Shown: positions 10,600 through 32,802, numbered from the stretch's first letter. The stretch is DNA of 64,000 nucleotides from Rotaria socialis (GCA_905331475.1 CAJNYU010003342.1:36738-100737), one strand, 5' to 3'. Made by a program: numbers and translations. The notes: a model not told the origin generated them from the sequence alone.

Positions 10600-11985
10600 G
10601 GATGGTAAATCGAGCACGCGCGTTCATATATGCATTTTGTTCTTAACGTTGTTTAATGAGATGTAATTGCATAAACTAAGTGCTAGATAAACTAATTCGC
10701 CAATCATTTATATATTTCTTTATTTTAGCAAAAATAAAAAAAAGTACAGTGAAGCTTTCGGCCTCTTTCATAAGGTCATTTTCAATACTAAATTATGTTA
10801 AAGAAAATACAGACTATATATACAATCTATCCTTTTTATAGTTTTATTTATAACTTATTAAATAAATGTGGTAATGTCATAAAAGTAAATCAATGTTTCA
10901 TTCGTGTTTGACAAATATTTCTTTGTTAACAATGCTTAATAATGAAAACGGAAAAGCAGCCTTTGTAGATAATAGTGAATTGTAATATTTTAGTACACAT
11001 GTTAACTTAGCTTGTTTTTGTTTTCATGGCTAAATAGCATCGACCATAGTAGCCAGATGAAAATTACTTTCGATGATTGTTTATTCAAATTTTTTCATTA
11101 GCTTACAGCTGTTAGCCTTATCGATGTAAGTCAAAAACAAAATGTTCTATCTACACAGAGTAGAATGTCCTCTTCTCACTCGCCGATGACTCATCTAATT
11201 TCTATTTTCCAGTATTTTTGACTTTGTATTGTTGTTAAGAATCAATCGATGTTGTCAAAGAGGCCGAACTTCTTTTTTTATGATCCTTCTCTATTCTATG
11301 AGACAGTTACCGACGTAATTTCGTCTATGTTCGCTCAGTGTCAAGTTGACAACCAATATAATCTTATCAAAACATAGTTGTTTTTGTTGTCGACATTTAT
11401 GTAAACATATATAGGCATGATGCTCTTATCTTTAAAGTAATTACATCTATTTCTATAAATATCGTTGACGCATCCATATTAGTCTTTGACATTATGGAGT
11501 GTCAAAAAAAAGGTTCTTATGATAGTTCTCTACTTTTTCTTAACTTTATTGTTGGTATGTCTTAAAATCCAGAATTTATAATATCTTAATCCTCTTGAAA
11601 AAAAGGTTCTTCTAGAGCTTGATTTTCATCCAAACTAAAATTGAGCATGTTGAAATTTCAATATAATTAATTAAATCGTAATTCGTCTAGTCTTAATAAA
11701 ATTCTCTTTTCTTTAAATATGATAATCATTTCAAAAAACCAGGTGAAGATATTAGTATAGTTAATAACATTTTTAATCATTTATCACAAACACAAAACAC
11801 ACACACACACATGCGCAATTGTTTAGCATCATCGTCCATCTCGTCTGGTCGCTATTAGTTTAGATCATTCAAACAGAGATAATATAAAGAACAAAAAAAT
11901 GTATAGAAAAATAGTGTGAGCGAGAAAAGGAAAAAATTTACAAGAAAACAAAAAAAGGTGAAGATAAAATTAAAAACAAAATGAA
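10600..11985. other. Intergenic AT-rich DNA and DAPK 3' flank
   Basis: No gene is recognised. A (AC)n run lies at 11790-11810. The part nearest 11990 should include the 3' untranslated region of the DAPK gene, transcribed leftward. Two TCGGCC words (about 10758 and 11270) lie in GCCTCTTT/AAAGAGGC context and form an inverted pair about 500 bp apart. Confidence 0.4.
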
Positions 11986-11989
11986 TGCA

Positions 11990-20839
<8,850 letters not shown>

Positions 20840-21289
20840 AGTAATAAATTATTTTTATATATTAGTATTATGCTTCGTGTGCCTCATGATCTGAAAAGTA
20901 TGGAGAATAGATAGAATACAAGATGATTAAAAGAAGAATAAAGCAAGCATATAATAAAGAGAAAGACAGTATCACATATACATGGATTACTTATAGAAAT
21001 CACTATAATGATAATCTTCGCTACGACTAGAAGAAACATAACCAACTGATTGAAAAGAATCGACATGAGATGTGTGTGTGTGTGTGGAGAAAGAGGAAAC
21101 GACGAACAGAGACTTCTTTCTTTTTTCTCTTTTCTTTCTATCATTAGTAAGACTCGCCTGTTGCTTTTTTCGTTTCTCTTTCTCTCGAACAGTACAGTAC
21201 AACTCTTCTCTCTACTGACATACGCATGTAGCTATATAGCAAAAGATAGCACCTCATTCTTCTACTATTCATTTGTGTATCCTCTTTGT

Positions 21290-22020
21290 ATATTCGTAAC
21301 GTGATAGATCAACAACAAATATGGTCATGAATAGCATTGCAAAATAGAGATTTTTAAAGTATCAAATAGAAAGATATTAATATTGAACAAATTTTAATAA
21401 GCACAATTTGTTCACGATCGTTGAATACGATCTATCAAATAAAAAGGCAACATGATGACAACAAAAATTGATGAGTAATTATATCGGCTTACGACAATTT
21501 TATCTACCAATCATCACCTATGCCTTGATTACCTTGTTGACCTTCTCTTACAATACTTTTCTAAAAGACAAAAAAAAGAGAATATATAACAAATAAAAAA
21601 AAAGGAAGAAGAAAGAGACAACCTTAAGTAAATATATGTTAATTTGATCTTAAATGTAAACGAACGTTGTCCTTATGAAAATGAACTTAGTTTTCATTTT
21701 ACTTCTATCAGTCGCTGATCTTGTTAGCAAGTTAAAAAAGAAAGTATTTATATTTCTAATGAATCTCGATAAGACATTATGACAGTTCAATTGTGTTCTT
21801 CAAACGAAACCCAACAAGAACAAGAAATTTATTGAACACATTATTATTCAAAAATAAAATTCATATACAGAGTTAATATTACCTATGGAGTAGCATCGTA
21901 AACAGCAATTTAAGTGGATAAGTACGTAATAATTTTATCGTTGATTTTATTCATTCGTGTTTCGTGCTTTTATGCTTACAGTATTATATTCCACCCCTAA
22001 ACATGCGTTAAGACATACAG
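21290..22020 (-). pseudogene. Decayed partial copy of eIF3c 3' end
   Basis: The segment is colinear with 25120-25915. It matches the 3' flank (GATAGATCAACAACAAATA at 21305 and 25131; TTGTTC.CGATCGTTG at about 21408 and 25233), the Gln/Gly C-terminal exon (reads QQGNQGIGDDW then stop), the exon around TTATGAAAATGAACT at 21675, and the winged-helix exon near 21890-22010 (ATCGTAAACAG, AATTTTATCG, TATTCCACACCTAAA). Introns are retained, so this is a DNA-level duplication. Frames are broken and the poly-glycine tract is absent. It sits about 450 bp upstream of the DAPK start, in the same orientation. Confidence 0.7.
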
Positions 22021-25000
22021 TAAATATTTAAATAAAAGCTGTTAGAAGAATTAGAATGGAAGAAATGTGAAGGTTTTAATAACAATCTATTCACTTATTT
22101 CGCAGTTATTCTCGATCGAAGTACATCAATTTTGATTATAATACAACTTGACAGGTAGAAAAAAAAGACAAAGATTACTATGTCAGTCACGATGTGTATC
22201 CTTGTATAAGTAGATTTCTTGAAGCTTTGGCATTGATATTAATGAATACTCAGAAGTTTTATTCATTGATGAATAAAAACCAACCAAAGTAGAACATTTC
22301 TCTTATTGAAGATAGTATTCCATGGAGATGTCAGAATATAAGCAAAGAAATTGTATATCTCTAGAACAATAATATGTAGGTCGATACGCAATATTCTTAT
22401 AATTTATATTCTCGAAATATCAATTTAACTATGCAAGACATTTCCCAATCGGGATACACTTATTGGAGCATCGCTCATAAGAAACCAGGATAGATATAAA
22501 TCTTTTATAATGATATTTTCACTAGAGATTTGATATCGTTGAATTAAAAAATAAATCAACTTTATAGGGCGTTCATGGAGAATTTAATTTCTCTTTCACA
22601 TATATTTAGAGCCCATTAGAGATTACACATGTGAGTAAAATTGATCTAAACCAGAAGTATGATTATTGACATGTTATAGAATTTTTGTAAACTCTTCAAC
22701 TATAGGAGAAATTAGTTTTGATAAATCAAGATAAATATCATGGGTTAGATTCTTTCTGCGTAAGATCAAGAGATTATATCAAATATCAAGAGAAATTTTG
22801 ACAAAACTGATGGTCAAAAACATAGAGAAAGGAAAACTGTTGGATTGTTTTTTTCTACGTAGATGGAAATAATTGATTTGATCAATGGCAGTAATGCCTA
22901 CAGTAGAAATAATCTCCGTACTAAGTTTGCCTACGTTTGAAATACACGTGACCTTGTGTTCTAAACGATTGATTCTACCTGTTTTCTTTCCATTAGATTT
23001 ATCCTCTGGTATGTATACATTTCTACAGTATGTTACGACAAAAAGAATGAATGCATTTCAATCATAACCGAATAAATTTTATTCGGTTATAATTGACTTA
23101 AGATAAAATCTCGTTTAGAATTTCTCCTAAGAAAATCTTTAATATCTATATACAGATTCGTGGTTAACGTGCTGAAGTAAATAATCATTTAGCATTCTTT
23201 TAGGTACATTAAGTACTTCCAAGCAAATGGAACTCAGCGATGGAAAATCTCGAGTAGCGCTGCAAGAAATAATCGGGATAACGCTACAGAAAGCAAAGAA
23301 TCGTTGCAGTAAACGAAAATACCAACGAATTAGTTAACACGAGACTTTGCTATGTGCAAAATTTGCTTAAATGTCAATCAAACGAGATAATCTATCGTAC
23401 ACATCATCGGCTTATAGCTTTCCCTGTTTTACCATTTTTTGTCTTAAAGAAGATTCGCTCGATTACCCTCACTTGATTTTATCATACGTCAAAAATTTAA
23501 CTAGATTTCTGGCAGCTTTTTCTGTTATTGCCATTTGTTTTATTTTTGTTGCAATTATCTGTTTTTTATCTATTTTTTTCTCCAAGATGAGTATCGTCAT
23601 GCTTCGTCAATAATAGCAATCATTTTTCAAAGCACTCTTGATTGTTACTAATGAAGAGAAAACGTTTTGTTTTCACAGAAAAACAAATCATAATATTTTT
23701 ACCAAGTCTATATTGTTCAGTTGTTTTATACATGATAAAATCAACGAGAAAAGTTTTAAACTCAAATGCTGTCAATGTTTAACCTTGTTTTATTGATAAG
23801 CGTTGTTGTAAAAATAGATTCGATTATGAGAATCATAGACGAAAAACAAGCGACTGTTACGAATATATACTGTGCGTTTCATATATTTGAGAAGTTCTTC
23901 AAAAATCGTGTTTACTCATATTTTTATATACATTTTAATTATATATCTTTGGCTTAAACAATACATCTAACTTGTTTTCTCATTTTCTACATTAACTGTA
24001 CAGGCAATGTTTCCACCACTACCAAGAAATTATATTGAAATAAATTCTCTTTCCATTTTCAACCTCTTCATTATATAATTTCGAATAAATTGACAACTAG
24101 TGTAGTCTTGGTTTCATGAAAATTTAAGACTTAAACTAATTTATATTATTATAAAAATAATTGAAATACAGAAGAAAAAGCTATATTTTACAAGGTCTTT
24201 TACATACAATTCAAGACTTACCGAAGTCGTCATATGGCACGATTGACGAAACATATTGCTTAGAAAAAGAGTCCAAATAAACAAGCTTGCTATCGATTTC
24301 TCATACTTTTCAGATCACCGATTGATGGTAAACAGGTGTAAAGTCATCCAATATATGTGAAAGCTGTTGTTCTTCAGCTTCAAAACAACAATGAAATGAG
24401 TTTCGATAGGTAACGCTAGATGTCGGTGTAAACTCGCCCTGAAAAGGGTTTGTATAAGACATATCTGTCAACGCATTATTTTTTGTCTTATTTCTGGCAT
24501 AGCTTAGATGATGTGTACGCCTGATTAGAAGTAAAAGAATTGTCATTAGATATATAGATAGACTAAACAATGCCGACAGTCTTTAATTCTCGCATAGTAC
24601 ATTTTTCTAGTTGCAATCAATGTGTGTGTACAGCTCCATTGGCTGTCTTGCAAGAGTTTGCTCAATCTCAATTTAGAGTAGAAAAAACTCTGAAAACTTA
24701 TATTGCAGAAATTTAAAAGCTTCTGTTACTTTAGCTTTTAGCAGTCGAAAATGTCCCACTTGATGTACCTTAATTCAACGTAAATAACCACATAATCGAC
24801 ATCAATAGAAGCCGTAAATACTTCTAGAATTTGAATTTTTTTATATTACTAATACATCGAATGCATAGCGCTCAACCATATTTTTACAGTTCATTGGTTT
24901 AACAATAAACGAACCATTGGTTTATGGGTCAAATTATTCGATTTCCTAATACCGTATCTCATAGATCGTTGAGTGAAAACAGTATGAAAGCATTGAATTT

Positions 25001-25285
25001 TAACATTTCTTCAAATTTTCTAATCTACATTTATGTAAATGTAGAGTTATACACGATAAAATGACATCTCTTCTTCTTCTGTTTTAATATTTTTGTGCAT
25101 CCTCTTTTTTATTTTTTTTCTATTGTGGATAGATCAACAACAAATACAGTCTCGAATAACACTGCAAGATAACGATTTAAATAGATGAAATATAAAACTT
25201 TTTGATGTTATACGATTTTTAATACGCCCGATTTGTTCCTGATCGTTGTGTACGATCTATATTGTAAAAAAGAAGAACATTAAAT
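22021..25285. other. Intergenic DNA between eIF3c copy and eIF3c
   Basis: No gene is recognised. There is a small palindrome, AACCGAATAAA/TTTATTCGGTT, at about 23066-23091. A frame on the minus strand (24570-24310) follows a good acceptor (CCCTTTTCAG/G at about 24443) and could hold an additional last exon of eIF3c, but joining it in phase gives a stop after about ten codons. Confidence 0.4.
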
Positions 25286-28200
25286 TTAAAAACACAATGA
25301 AGGATTAGTGAACTTACTCCAATTTTGTCCACCACCACCGCCGCCACCGCCACCACCAGCACCACCACCACCACCACCACCACTTGTACCTTGATTACGT
25401 TGTTGACCTTGTTGTGGTTCTATAAGTACGAGAAAATAATGATAAGAAAAATTCTTCAGTATAAACATACGTTGATTGGGTCTTGAATAAAAGTTTGGTT
25501 CACCATTACGAAAATGAACTAATTTTTCATTTTGCTCATATAATTGAAAGACCTTTTCAACAAGTTGAAGTGAAAGTGCTTGCGTTCTTGATGGATCTGT
25601 ATGATGCATTACAACAGTTTGATTGGGTTCTTCGAGTGAAGCCTATAAGAAGAAAAAACGTTTACATCTATTTAAACTAATAATAAGAAAAAGATATAAA
25701 ATACCATAAGTTCTTCATTGATAATCATTTTACTGATAATACCATAAACTTGTTTAACCGGTAATTCAAACATATCAGCTAGGGTTGACATGGAAATTGC
25801 ATCATAAACAGTAGCGTAAGTAAATAAGTAAGTACGTAAAGATTCTTCTTTAATTTTATCGATTAACATTTTTCGTACTTCGTTAGCTTGTGGCATCAAA
25901 TTCCACACCTAAAATCCAATCAATAGATTTGTTTCAATCTCGAATTTTTCATTTCAGTAAATGAACGTTTTAATGATCAAACAGAAATAAAATTTTAGTT
26001 CAGCATATTTCTTTACCTTGCCATTCATTTTTTCATTAATCAAAAAATTGACACATGCACTCCAATCGCCTGTCTTCATTGCTCGACTTGCAGCGACAAC
26101 ATGTTCACGCATAGATTCCGGCGGTCCAAAGACAGGCTGTTTTTCTGCTTGGCGCATTTGTGTATGAAAATGTTTACTAATTGGACGTTTTCGTGCATCA
26201 TATTCATGAGCTAAAATATCAGTATAATACATCCCTTGGATCTCTCATATAAATAAATAAACTTACAAGCCATAAATGGAATTTCAATTAACATAGCTGA
26301 TACAAGATAAACGCATTCAATTAATTCTAAATTAATGTGCATATGAAATGGTAATAGACGTTGTCGTTCTTTCATTTCTTGATCTCGTGTTCGTTCTTGA
26401 TTACGTATCATTTGAACTCCTTGTGCTAATAATTCTTTAGCGCGATTACCCGATTGCATATCAACTAATGCTTGATGTGCTTCACGTATTGCACCAAAAC
26501 GAAAAGCACATAAACCTAATTGAACAATAGTTCTATTATATAAAATTTGTGTCGCAACATCCGATGTTGCTATTGTATCTTGCATATGACACATTAACAT
26601 TAAATCTCGAGCTTCATAGTAGTGATCGTGTAATGCAAAATGATAAACATGACAAAGACTTGCACGAGCACGTGCACGATTCAATGTGTCTTTGGCATAA
26701 ATAAATTTGCAAAGACGATCGATAATAGCAACCGACGGTTTTCCTGCTGTTTTATCATATTTATAATAGAGATGTTCAATAACACACATATATGCTGTAC
26801 ATAAATGTTGCGCTTGAACAAGTGGAACTGTACCAGCTTCAGAATCACTGCTTATCATTACTTGATTGTTTGCTTTTGATTCTAAGTATAATTTTAAACG
26901 GTCAATAATGGAACATACACGTAATTCATCTTTCAAGCGTTCAACATAATCTTGACTATGAGCATCAGCATTTTGTAAGATTTTTGTAAATTCTTCATCC
27001 ATTTTAAGAATTATTGTTATTGCATCGCCATGAATACGATAGTCTGGTTCTTTCTATAGGAAACAAAAAAAAAGAAAGTTTATGTACTACACGCATTGCC
27101 ATCGAAACGAAATATGATAAAATTGAATCTCTTGAAGAGAGAATTAACATTTATAATTTAGTTCTGAATTAACACGTCTCTAGTAGTTATGCTAGGTTGG
27201 AAAAAATATTTTGATGGGGTGAGAGACGGTACTGCCATATTTCCAAATAGAGTTAATCATGAATTTTTTACCAAATGAAAACCCGTAAAAAATGGGGTTT
27301 ATTGGTACTAAACAATAAGGACTATCGAAACTTAGGAAATTCCACTGATCATAAGTGTGCGAAAAGTTATTGATGAGAAAAAGTTCGAACTAAATGTGAT
27401 ACAAAATTCTTTATTTTTCATTGTCTAATGAAAACCTCTAGTCACCAGAACAGTGCTCGTTTCAATTTTTCCAAAAACTATCTGCTTTTTTCTTCGGCTT
27501 ACAATCCTCTAAAAATGAATTATAATGATTGCATTAGGCAAAATTCTTCAAACTTCGACAGTTTCAGTATACGAAAGTTTCGATAACCTTAACTATTTAG
27601 TACTAAAATAAACCCCATTTTTACGGGCTTTCATGTGGTATAAAATGCATTATTAATTCTATTTGTAACTATGGCAGTACACCTCCCCCCTATCAAAATA
27701 TTTTTCTAGCCTAGTATCGCGATACTCCCACACAATCGATCACATATTTTTTCATCGAAAAGTTTTTCCAGAGTTATCATTTCGGTAACTCCTGATTTTG
27801 AACTTACTTTCAGATTTTCTGCTTCCTCACTAATATTTTCACTGATTTGAACTTGTTCATGTTTAGTCAATAAAGTTAATAATTCTTCGATATATTCGAG
27901 TGCGCTAAAAAATAGAAATGAACAGGTAAAAAAATTTAGTTATGGAATATTTTATACCGTGTCCATGTTTCTGGTTTTAAACATTCATTACCCTTGTGAT
28001 GATAATCAAAACTAACAGCAATTTGTATTAATAGAATTTTGATATCAATACCGACACCTAAATTTTGTTTTTCAGCATATGATCGAAGAAGTTTTAAACA
28101 TTCCAATTGATCACGACGATTTGTACCACGTTTACCACGCATAGCAATTACTTCATTAAGTTTTTTCAAAATAGCTTCGTGTGTTATTTCTTCATCTTTG

Positions 28201-29663
28201 GCAAACGAAACAAGTTTTTGAACCTAGAAATGTTTCAAACGAAAACATATGGTAACTTTTTCTCTTGCAATAAAAATAATAGACGAATATTTACATCTTG
28301 TCGAGGTCCACCATCTCTGTCGTCATCGTCATCATCGAGTTGTTCAGTCAGAGCTTCAGCTCGACGTTGTTTTGCTACACGCTTAGTACTAGCTGCATCT
28401 TTGCTCTTAGTACTTTTTTCTTTTTCAGGTTTATCCGATCTAAAATCAAAGACAAAACTTTTTTTCTCCTCATTCAATAAGATAATTTATTACTTCAAAA
28501 ATTTTTTGTAAAGTTCTTCATTTGGTGCATCGATATCAATTGAACTATCCGAAGATTCACCGTCAGTTTGGTCCCATGATTCATCACTTGATGCACTGTC
28601 ATCATCCTGGAATAATATATATATATATATTTTACGGCATAGATATTTTTGAATAAAAATTTTAGTTTTTCACCTCTTGCGGTTTTGCTTTTGCTGGTGC
28701 AACTACTGCCGCGTCTTCTTCATCTTCGTCACGCTCAGAACCTTCATGGGCTGGTGAAGCTTCACGTTCAGGTACTTCTTCATCAGCAACATCAGGTCTC
28801 TAGAATGAAAATTATTATTATTTTGATAAAAAGTGAAATTCTATTCATGATAACGAACTTCACGATAGGCATTGATTTCTTTCTCCAATGTTCCTTGTTT
28901 TAAATATCGACGAATTTTTTGCCGTAATGCGCTTAAATTATTTGAATTATTTTTAGTAAGCGTTTCACGCCATTCTCGATCACTCCAACACTACGAACAA
29001 AACTAATATTACGAAAAGAAATTCAATTTATTCATTTTACTGTATTAACGAAATCATCCATTTGTGCCAATATTTTTATAAATGGTCTTGGAATACCTAC
29101 AGAAGAAAAACAATTTTTGTATTTAGTTAAATACAAAAATAATGTTTGCATTACCTTGATCTTTTTCCAAAACTCGTCTGGCTTTGTCGAATGCTTTTAT
29201 TAAATTTTCATAACCTATACACAATATATAAAAGAAAAATATTATACATTGAATAAAATCAATCGCTGACATTCATAGACCAAGCCAATATCGCGAATAC
29301 GCATTGCGTGTTTTATTTTCTTGATAATTTCTTCAATTTCTTCGTATCTAGAAGAGAATTAGATGTTATTCTTTATCGATATGTACATTCAGAGATATAC
29401 CGTTTTTCTTTTTCACTTCGTACAACACGTTTAACGTCTTCTTCATCTTCACTTACTTCAAGGTATGGCTTAGGAGTACTAAAATGACAAGTCGATGAAT
29501 TATTTAACGGAAAAAAAAACTTCAGTCGAAGAGATACGTACTGTTTTGCTACACCTTTGCCGGCACCCTTTTTTGCTGCTTGAACTTGTACTTGTTGTTC
29601 ATCATCACTGGTTTCTTCGCTTGATGAGGAGCCCTCACGGAGGAAAAAGCGATTACTAGCCAT
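25286..29663 (-). CDS. eIF3c: Translation initiation factor eIF3 subunit C
   Basis: About 14-15 short-intron exons. The N-terminus is [20 protein letters not shown], typical of eIF3c (RFF then acidic serines), followed by acidic and Lys-rich linkers (29480-28230). The helical core includes [20 protein letters not shown] and [15 protein letters not shown]. The large exon at 27017-26263 includes [20 protein letters not shown], and the PCI winged helix at 25908-25705 reads [40 protein letters not shown]. The C-terminal part has [14 protein letters not shown] and a Gln/Gly tail. eIF3c is a scaffold of the eIF3 octamer on the 40S subunit. The end is uncertain: the frame reads through [12 protein letters not shown] to a stop at 25286, but a strong donor (GTAAGT, 25317) lies just before it. 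The longest intron (about 27052-27812) holds a fold-back element. Confidence 0.93.
25325..25383 (-). repeat. Trinucleotide (GGT)n coding poly-glycine
   Basis: An imperfect GGT/GGC run encodes about 19 glycines with one alanine in the C-terminal tail of eIF3c. It is missing from the duplicated copy at 21.5 kb, so it arose or expanded after that duplication, or was lost there. Confidence 0.8.
27192..27714. mobile_element. Fold-back / MITE-like element in eIF3c intron
   Basis: Two long inverted arms of about 125 bp bound this element. The left arm begins CTAGGTTGGAAAAAATATTT and the right arm, reversed, begins CTAGGCTAGAAAAATATTTT. Further in they share TACTGCCATA, TAGAGTTAAT/TAGAATTAAT, AAAACCCGTAAAAAATGGGG (diverged) and TAGTAC words. 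The core of about 270 bp has no ORF. Terminal CTAGG and adjacent TA dinucleotides suggest a Tc/mariner-type or similar MITE, not proven. It lies in the longest eIF3c intron. Confidence 0.75.
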
Positions 29664-29994
29664 GGTTAATTTTTTCTGAAATATGATTTATGTTAGAAGA
29701 AAATAGTATTGTTAGGAAATTTTGAAATATTGAAGACAAGTTGGAGTTTTATAGTTTCTCGCCTTACGAAAGAAAAAAATAAACAATTAGCTCGCTTTCT
29801 CGTTTCTGAATGGACAAAATCGAGTTTGTAGAAAGTGAATCAAAACATGGTAGCCAAAGAAATGTGGCTGACTTCATATGAGATGAGTAAACCAATAGAA
29901 AATGAGTCCATACATTATCCATGCTCGACTATTTTTTCCTATTCTGTTGTCCATGAAATAACAAGTGGAACTACATGAGTCATTCGATTCACTT

Positions 29995-30475
29995 GTGTTA
30001 TCTCAGTATATACATCATCAACGTATTCAAAACAGAGCTGCAGCTGTTTTAGATGCACATGAGGAGTTTGACGAATCATTGATGATTGATATAGTTGCAC
30101 ATTGACATCGTATAAGTGTTGAACAAATTCAAAAAGATTTATATGGTGATCATAAAGAATTTAAAAAAAGATTTGAAACAAAATCTGTCTTAAAATTCGA
30201 AAACGAAGTAAAAAGATGTATGAAAGAAATCGAAGATGGTATTCATCCTACATTGGCCAGTGTTGCACACAATGTTCTATTTATATTGATACATAAATTA
30301 GAAAACAATAAATATGATAAACAACTGATAACTGACTTTTTTCATAATATTAGTAAACTAAATGAAAATGGAAAAATAAAAGATAATAACGATAATAATT
30401 TGGTAATCATGTCGCTCGTTTCAGTAAAATCTGAATTTAAGTTAATGTTTCTTGTTACTTTTTGCTTTTAAGCTA
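29995..30475 (+). other. Broken open frames upstream of the USP fragment
   Basis: Two in-phase protein-like stretches (QNRAAAVLDAHEEFDESLMI, then after a stop near 30102 VEQIQKDLYGDHKEFKKRF and DGIHPTLASVAHNVLFILIH) are seen. They may be the 5' part of the USP-like gene downstream or a separate decayed gene. The internal stop could be hidden by an intron, but I found no clean donor and acceptor pair. Confidence 0.35.
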
Positions 30476-30648
30476 GTCTATCAAGCGGTATTTTGACTCA
30501 ATCAACACTATCATCAACCGAAAATGAAGCATTTGATAATCGTTGTGTTAATAGTGTATTAGGGAAAATGCGTTTTTTTCTGTTTCATTAATTTCATCCT
30601 CATAAACATGTCACAGACTGTTTCGATGCTGATTTAAATATACTTCCA

Positions 30649-32445
30649 ATGCTACCATCAAAGCGCCAAAAAACACGTTCTTATGAAACGACTGCATTAG
30701 CAGTATCTCAATTAGAACTAGATTGGCTTGTAACACATAAGAATGGAGTTGGTTTAATCAATACTAATTCACAAAACAAATGTCTGAATATCTGTTATAT
30801 GAACTCAATAATACAATGCTTCGCGTACATTGCTCCATTTGTTCAGTGGCTATTGAGTAATAACATGCATAGTATATGTAAGCTTATGATTGAATAGTAA
30901 ACTAATAACCATGAAAATGGCATCAATTTTAGTTCATATATATGCATATATGAGAATATTGAAGACAAAAATGAGAAAGTTTTTTTCTAATATTTGAAAA
31001 AACATTGACAATTGTTATATATGTAAAAAATCATTCTAGTTCTTTTAACTATCGAACGAAACTTTGTTTTTCGATTGTGAAAGAAAAACATCTTTATATA
31101 TATATTACGAATCAATAACTTCGAATAAAATTATATAGTTGGTATTGTTTAACATACTATCAATCAAATATGTATGTTTGATGTAGTTCAATTGCTTTGC
31201 AATTATCACCATGTTTCTCAATACGATTCTTTTCAATTGTAAAAATATCTCATTTAATAACCGAAAGTATTCTTCGATGTATGTCTCATTATTTGTGTTG
31301 TTTTCATAAACATACATAGTTTGATACTCTTTTTCTCTTATTCTTTCACGAATGTTCAGAGTGACATATACAGTGTATTATTAGCTATCGAAGTTAATAA
31401 AAGGAATTCTGCGTTATCTACTGTTCTTCATATCCTTCAGGGTTCTCATCAATTTAAAGATAGACACGAGTATTTTTACCTTTTTCCTAATAGCATGAAA
31501 TTCAATATTAATCAAAGATAATATGTATTCAGTGATAATCAATATGTAAGAAATTTTGATCAAATTGGAAAGGATACATAAATATGTGTGCATTTTCGTA
31601 GAAACAACTCAAACAACAAGAGACATTATGCCAGCTTAGATTTAATGGGAAAGATTGTTCGATGAAAAGTTTATATAAAAATTTTTCATCAAACGATTGA
31701 AAAGAAATAAAAAAAAATTTCGACAACTGCAAAGCAATTGAACCAGATCAAACATGCATCTTATCGATACTATACTAAAGTATACCAATTAGATTACTTA
31801 TTAGAGTGTGCTGATTGTTTAAGAAATCTCTTAGATAAGTATTGAGCAACAAGATCAAAATATTGAAAATGCTCAGAGAATAACAAAAAGCAAATCATTT
31901 AGAGACATCAGTGATCATGTTGACAAAAGAAATTCAATAGGAGAAAAAATTCAATGAACTTAATTCATATGAATTCTTGAATTTTCTCTCAATAGAAATA
32001 TTTTTATTAAATATGTATGAATATGAGATTAAAATTATTTTTATTTTATAGTTACATTGACAGCTGATGGTGAATTCTGTTCTTTTTATGTTCTTCGTTC
32101 TATTAGAAAAGACATTCACAACAAGAACATTGAAAATAATTGTGATCTATTTTCTTCATCATCACAAGCATCAGCTGTCTCTATGGCGAGAAATATTCAA
32201 AAAATATCCTCAAGTTTCACCCCAGGACGTCAAGAAAATCCGTCTGAATTTCTAATTTGTCTTTTTACTCATGTTAATAAACGTCTTTCATCTAATAATT
32301 CATCATCATATGTTACACATGCATTAAGTTCAATTCATATAATATTTGGAGTTAATTTAGAATCATCTATTAAATGTACAATGTGTATGAATGAAGCTAG
32401 CAAACAAAATTATGAAAGTGTTTGGTTTATTTCAATGGTCTCGCA
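30649..32445 (+). pseudogene. Ubiquitin-specific protease (USP) fragment
   Basis: Two separated blocks have USP signatures. Block 1 (30649-30897) reads LINTNSQNKCLNICYMNSII, matching the catalytic Cys box (GL.N.GNTCYMNS), and continues QCFAYIAPFVQWLL. Block 2 (about 32053-32440) reads ISSSFTPGRQENPSEFLICL, matching the GRQEDAHEFL segment, then SSIKCTMCMNEASK, the first zinc-knuckle CxxC. Block 2 runs straight into a 130-bp inverted-repeat element at 32446. No second zinc pair, KRF or GHY (His box) follows, so the catalytic domain is incomplete. USPs remove ubiquitin through a Cys-His-Asp triad. The 1.1-kb gap between the blocks (30898-32050) holds AT-rich DNA and is unusually long for an intron here. 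Likely a disrupted gene, or one broken by misassembly at 32802. Confidence 0.65.
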
Positions 32446-32575
32446 CAGAGCTCCGCGGGACGACCAAAATTATGTCCCATCCCGCTCAATTTTCAGTTTT
32501 ACCTTCCCGTCCCAGGACGGGACGGGATTCATCCCAGGACGGGACGGGATTCATCCCGCGTCCCGCGGAGCTCTG
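32446..32575. mobile_element. 130-bp GC-rich inverted-repeat element in USP
   Basis: The ends are perfect 17-bp inverted repeats, CAGAGCTCCGCGGGACG and its complement. Inside are two direct copies of ATCCCAGGACGGGACGGGAT. The GC content is far above the surroundings. It interrupts the USP frame after VWFISMV. No ORF of its own. Confidence 0.75.
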
Positions 32576-32737
32576 CTTGATACCATCTAAGTGTTTGCTA
32601 ACGTTGTAAAAATATAAACTCTTTAAAAACTACAGTTATAATCATAAACTATGTTGAAGAGAAATTTTCAAGGAAAAATCGATTTGCTATCAATTTTATA
32701 ATAAAAAATCTCAAAACGATTCTAAAAATAATCAACA

Positions 32738-32790
32738 AGTAGGGGCGGCGCCAGTGAGGGGCCAGGGGCGGCTAAGCCCCCCCCCCCCTA
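32738..32790. repeat. GC-rich repeat fragment ending in poly-C
   Basis: A GGGGCGGCGCCAGTGAGGGG segment runs into a poly-C run just before the N at 32802. Base composition is unlike the flanks. It probably belongs to an interspersed element that broke the assembly here. Confidence 0.5.
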
Positions 32791-32802
32791 GAAAGTTCAA
32801 GN

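Noticed and set aside
25330..25385. G-quadruplex regulatory site
   Set aside because: The GGT/GGC run is explained by a poly-glycine coding tract; no independent evidence of a regulatory role.
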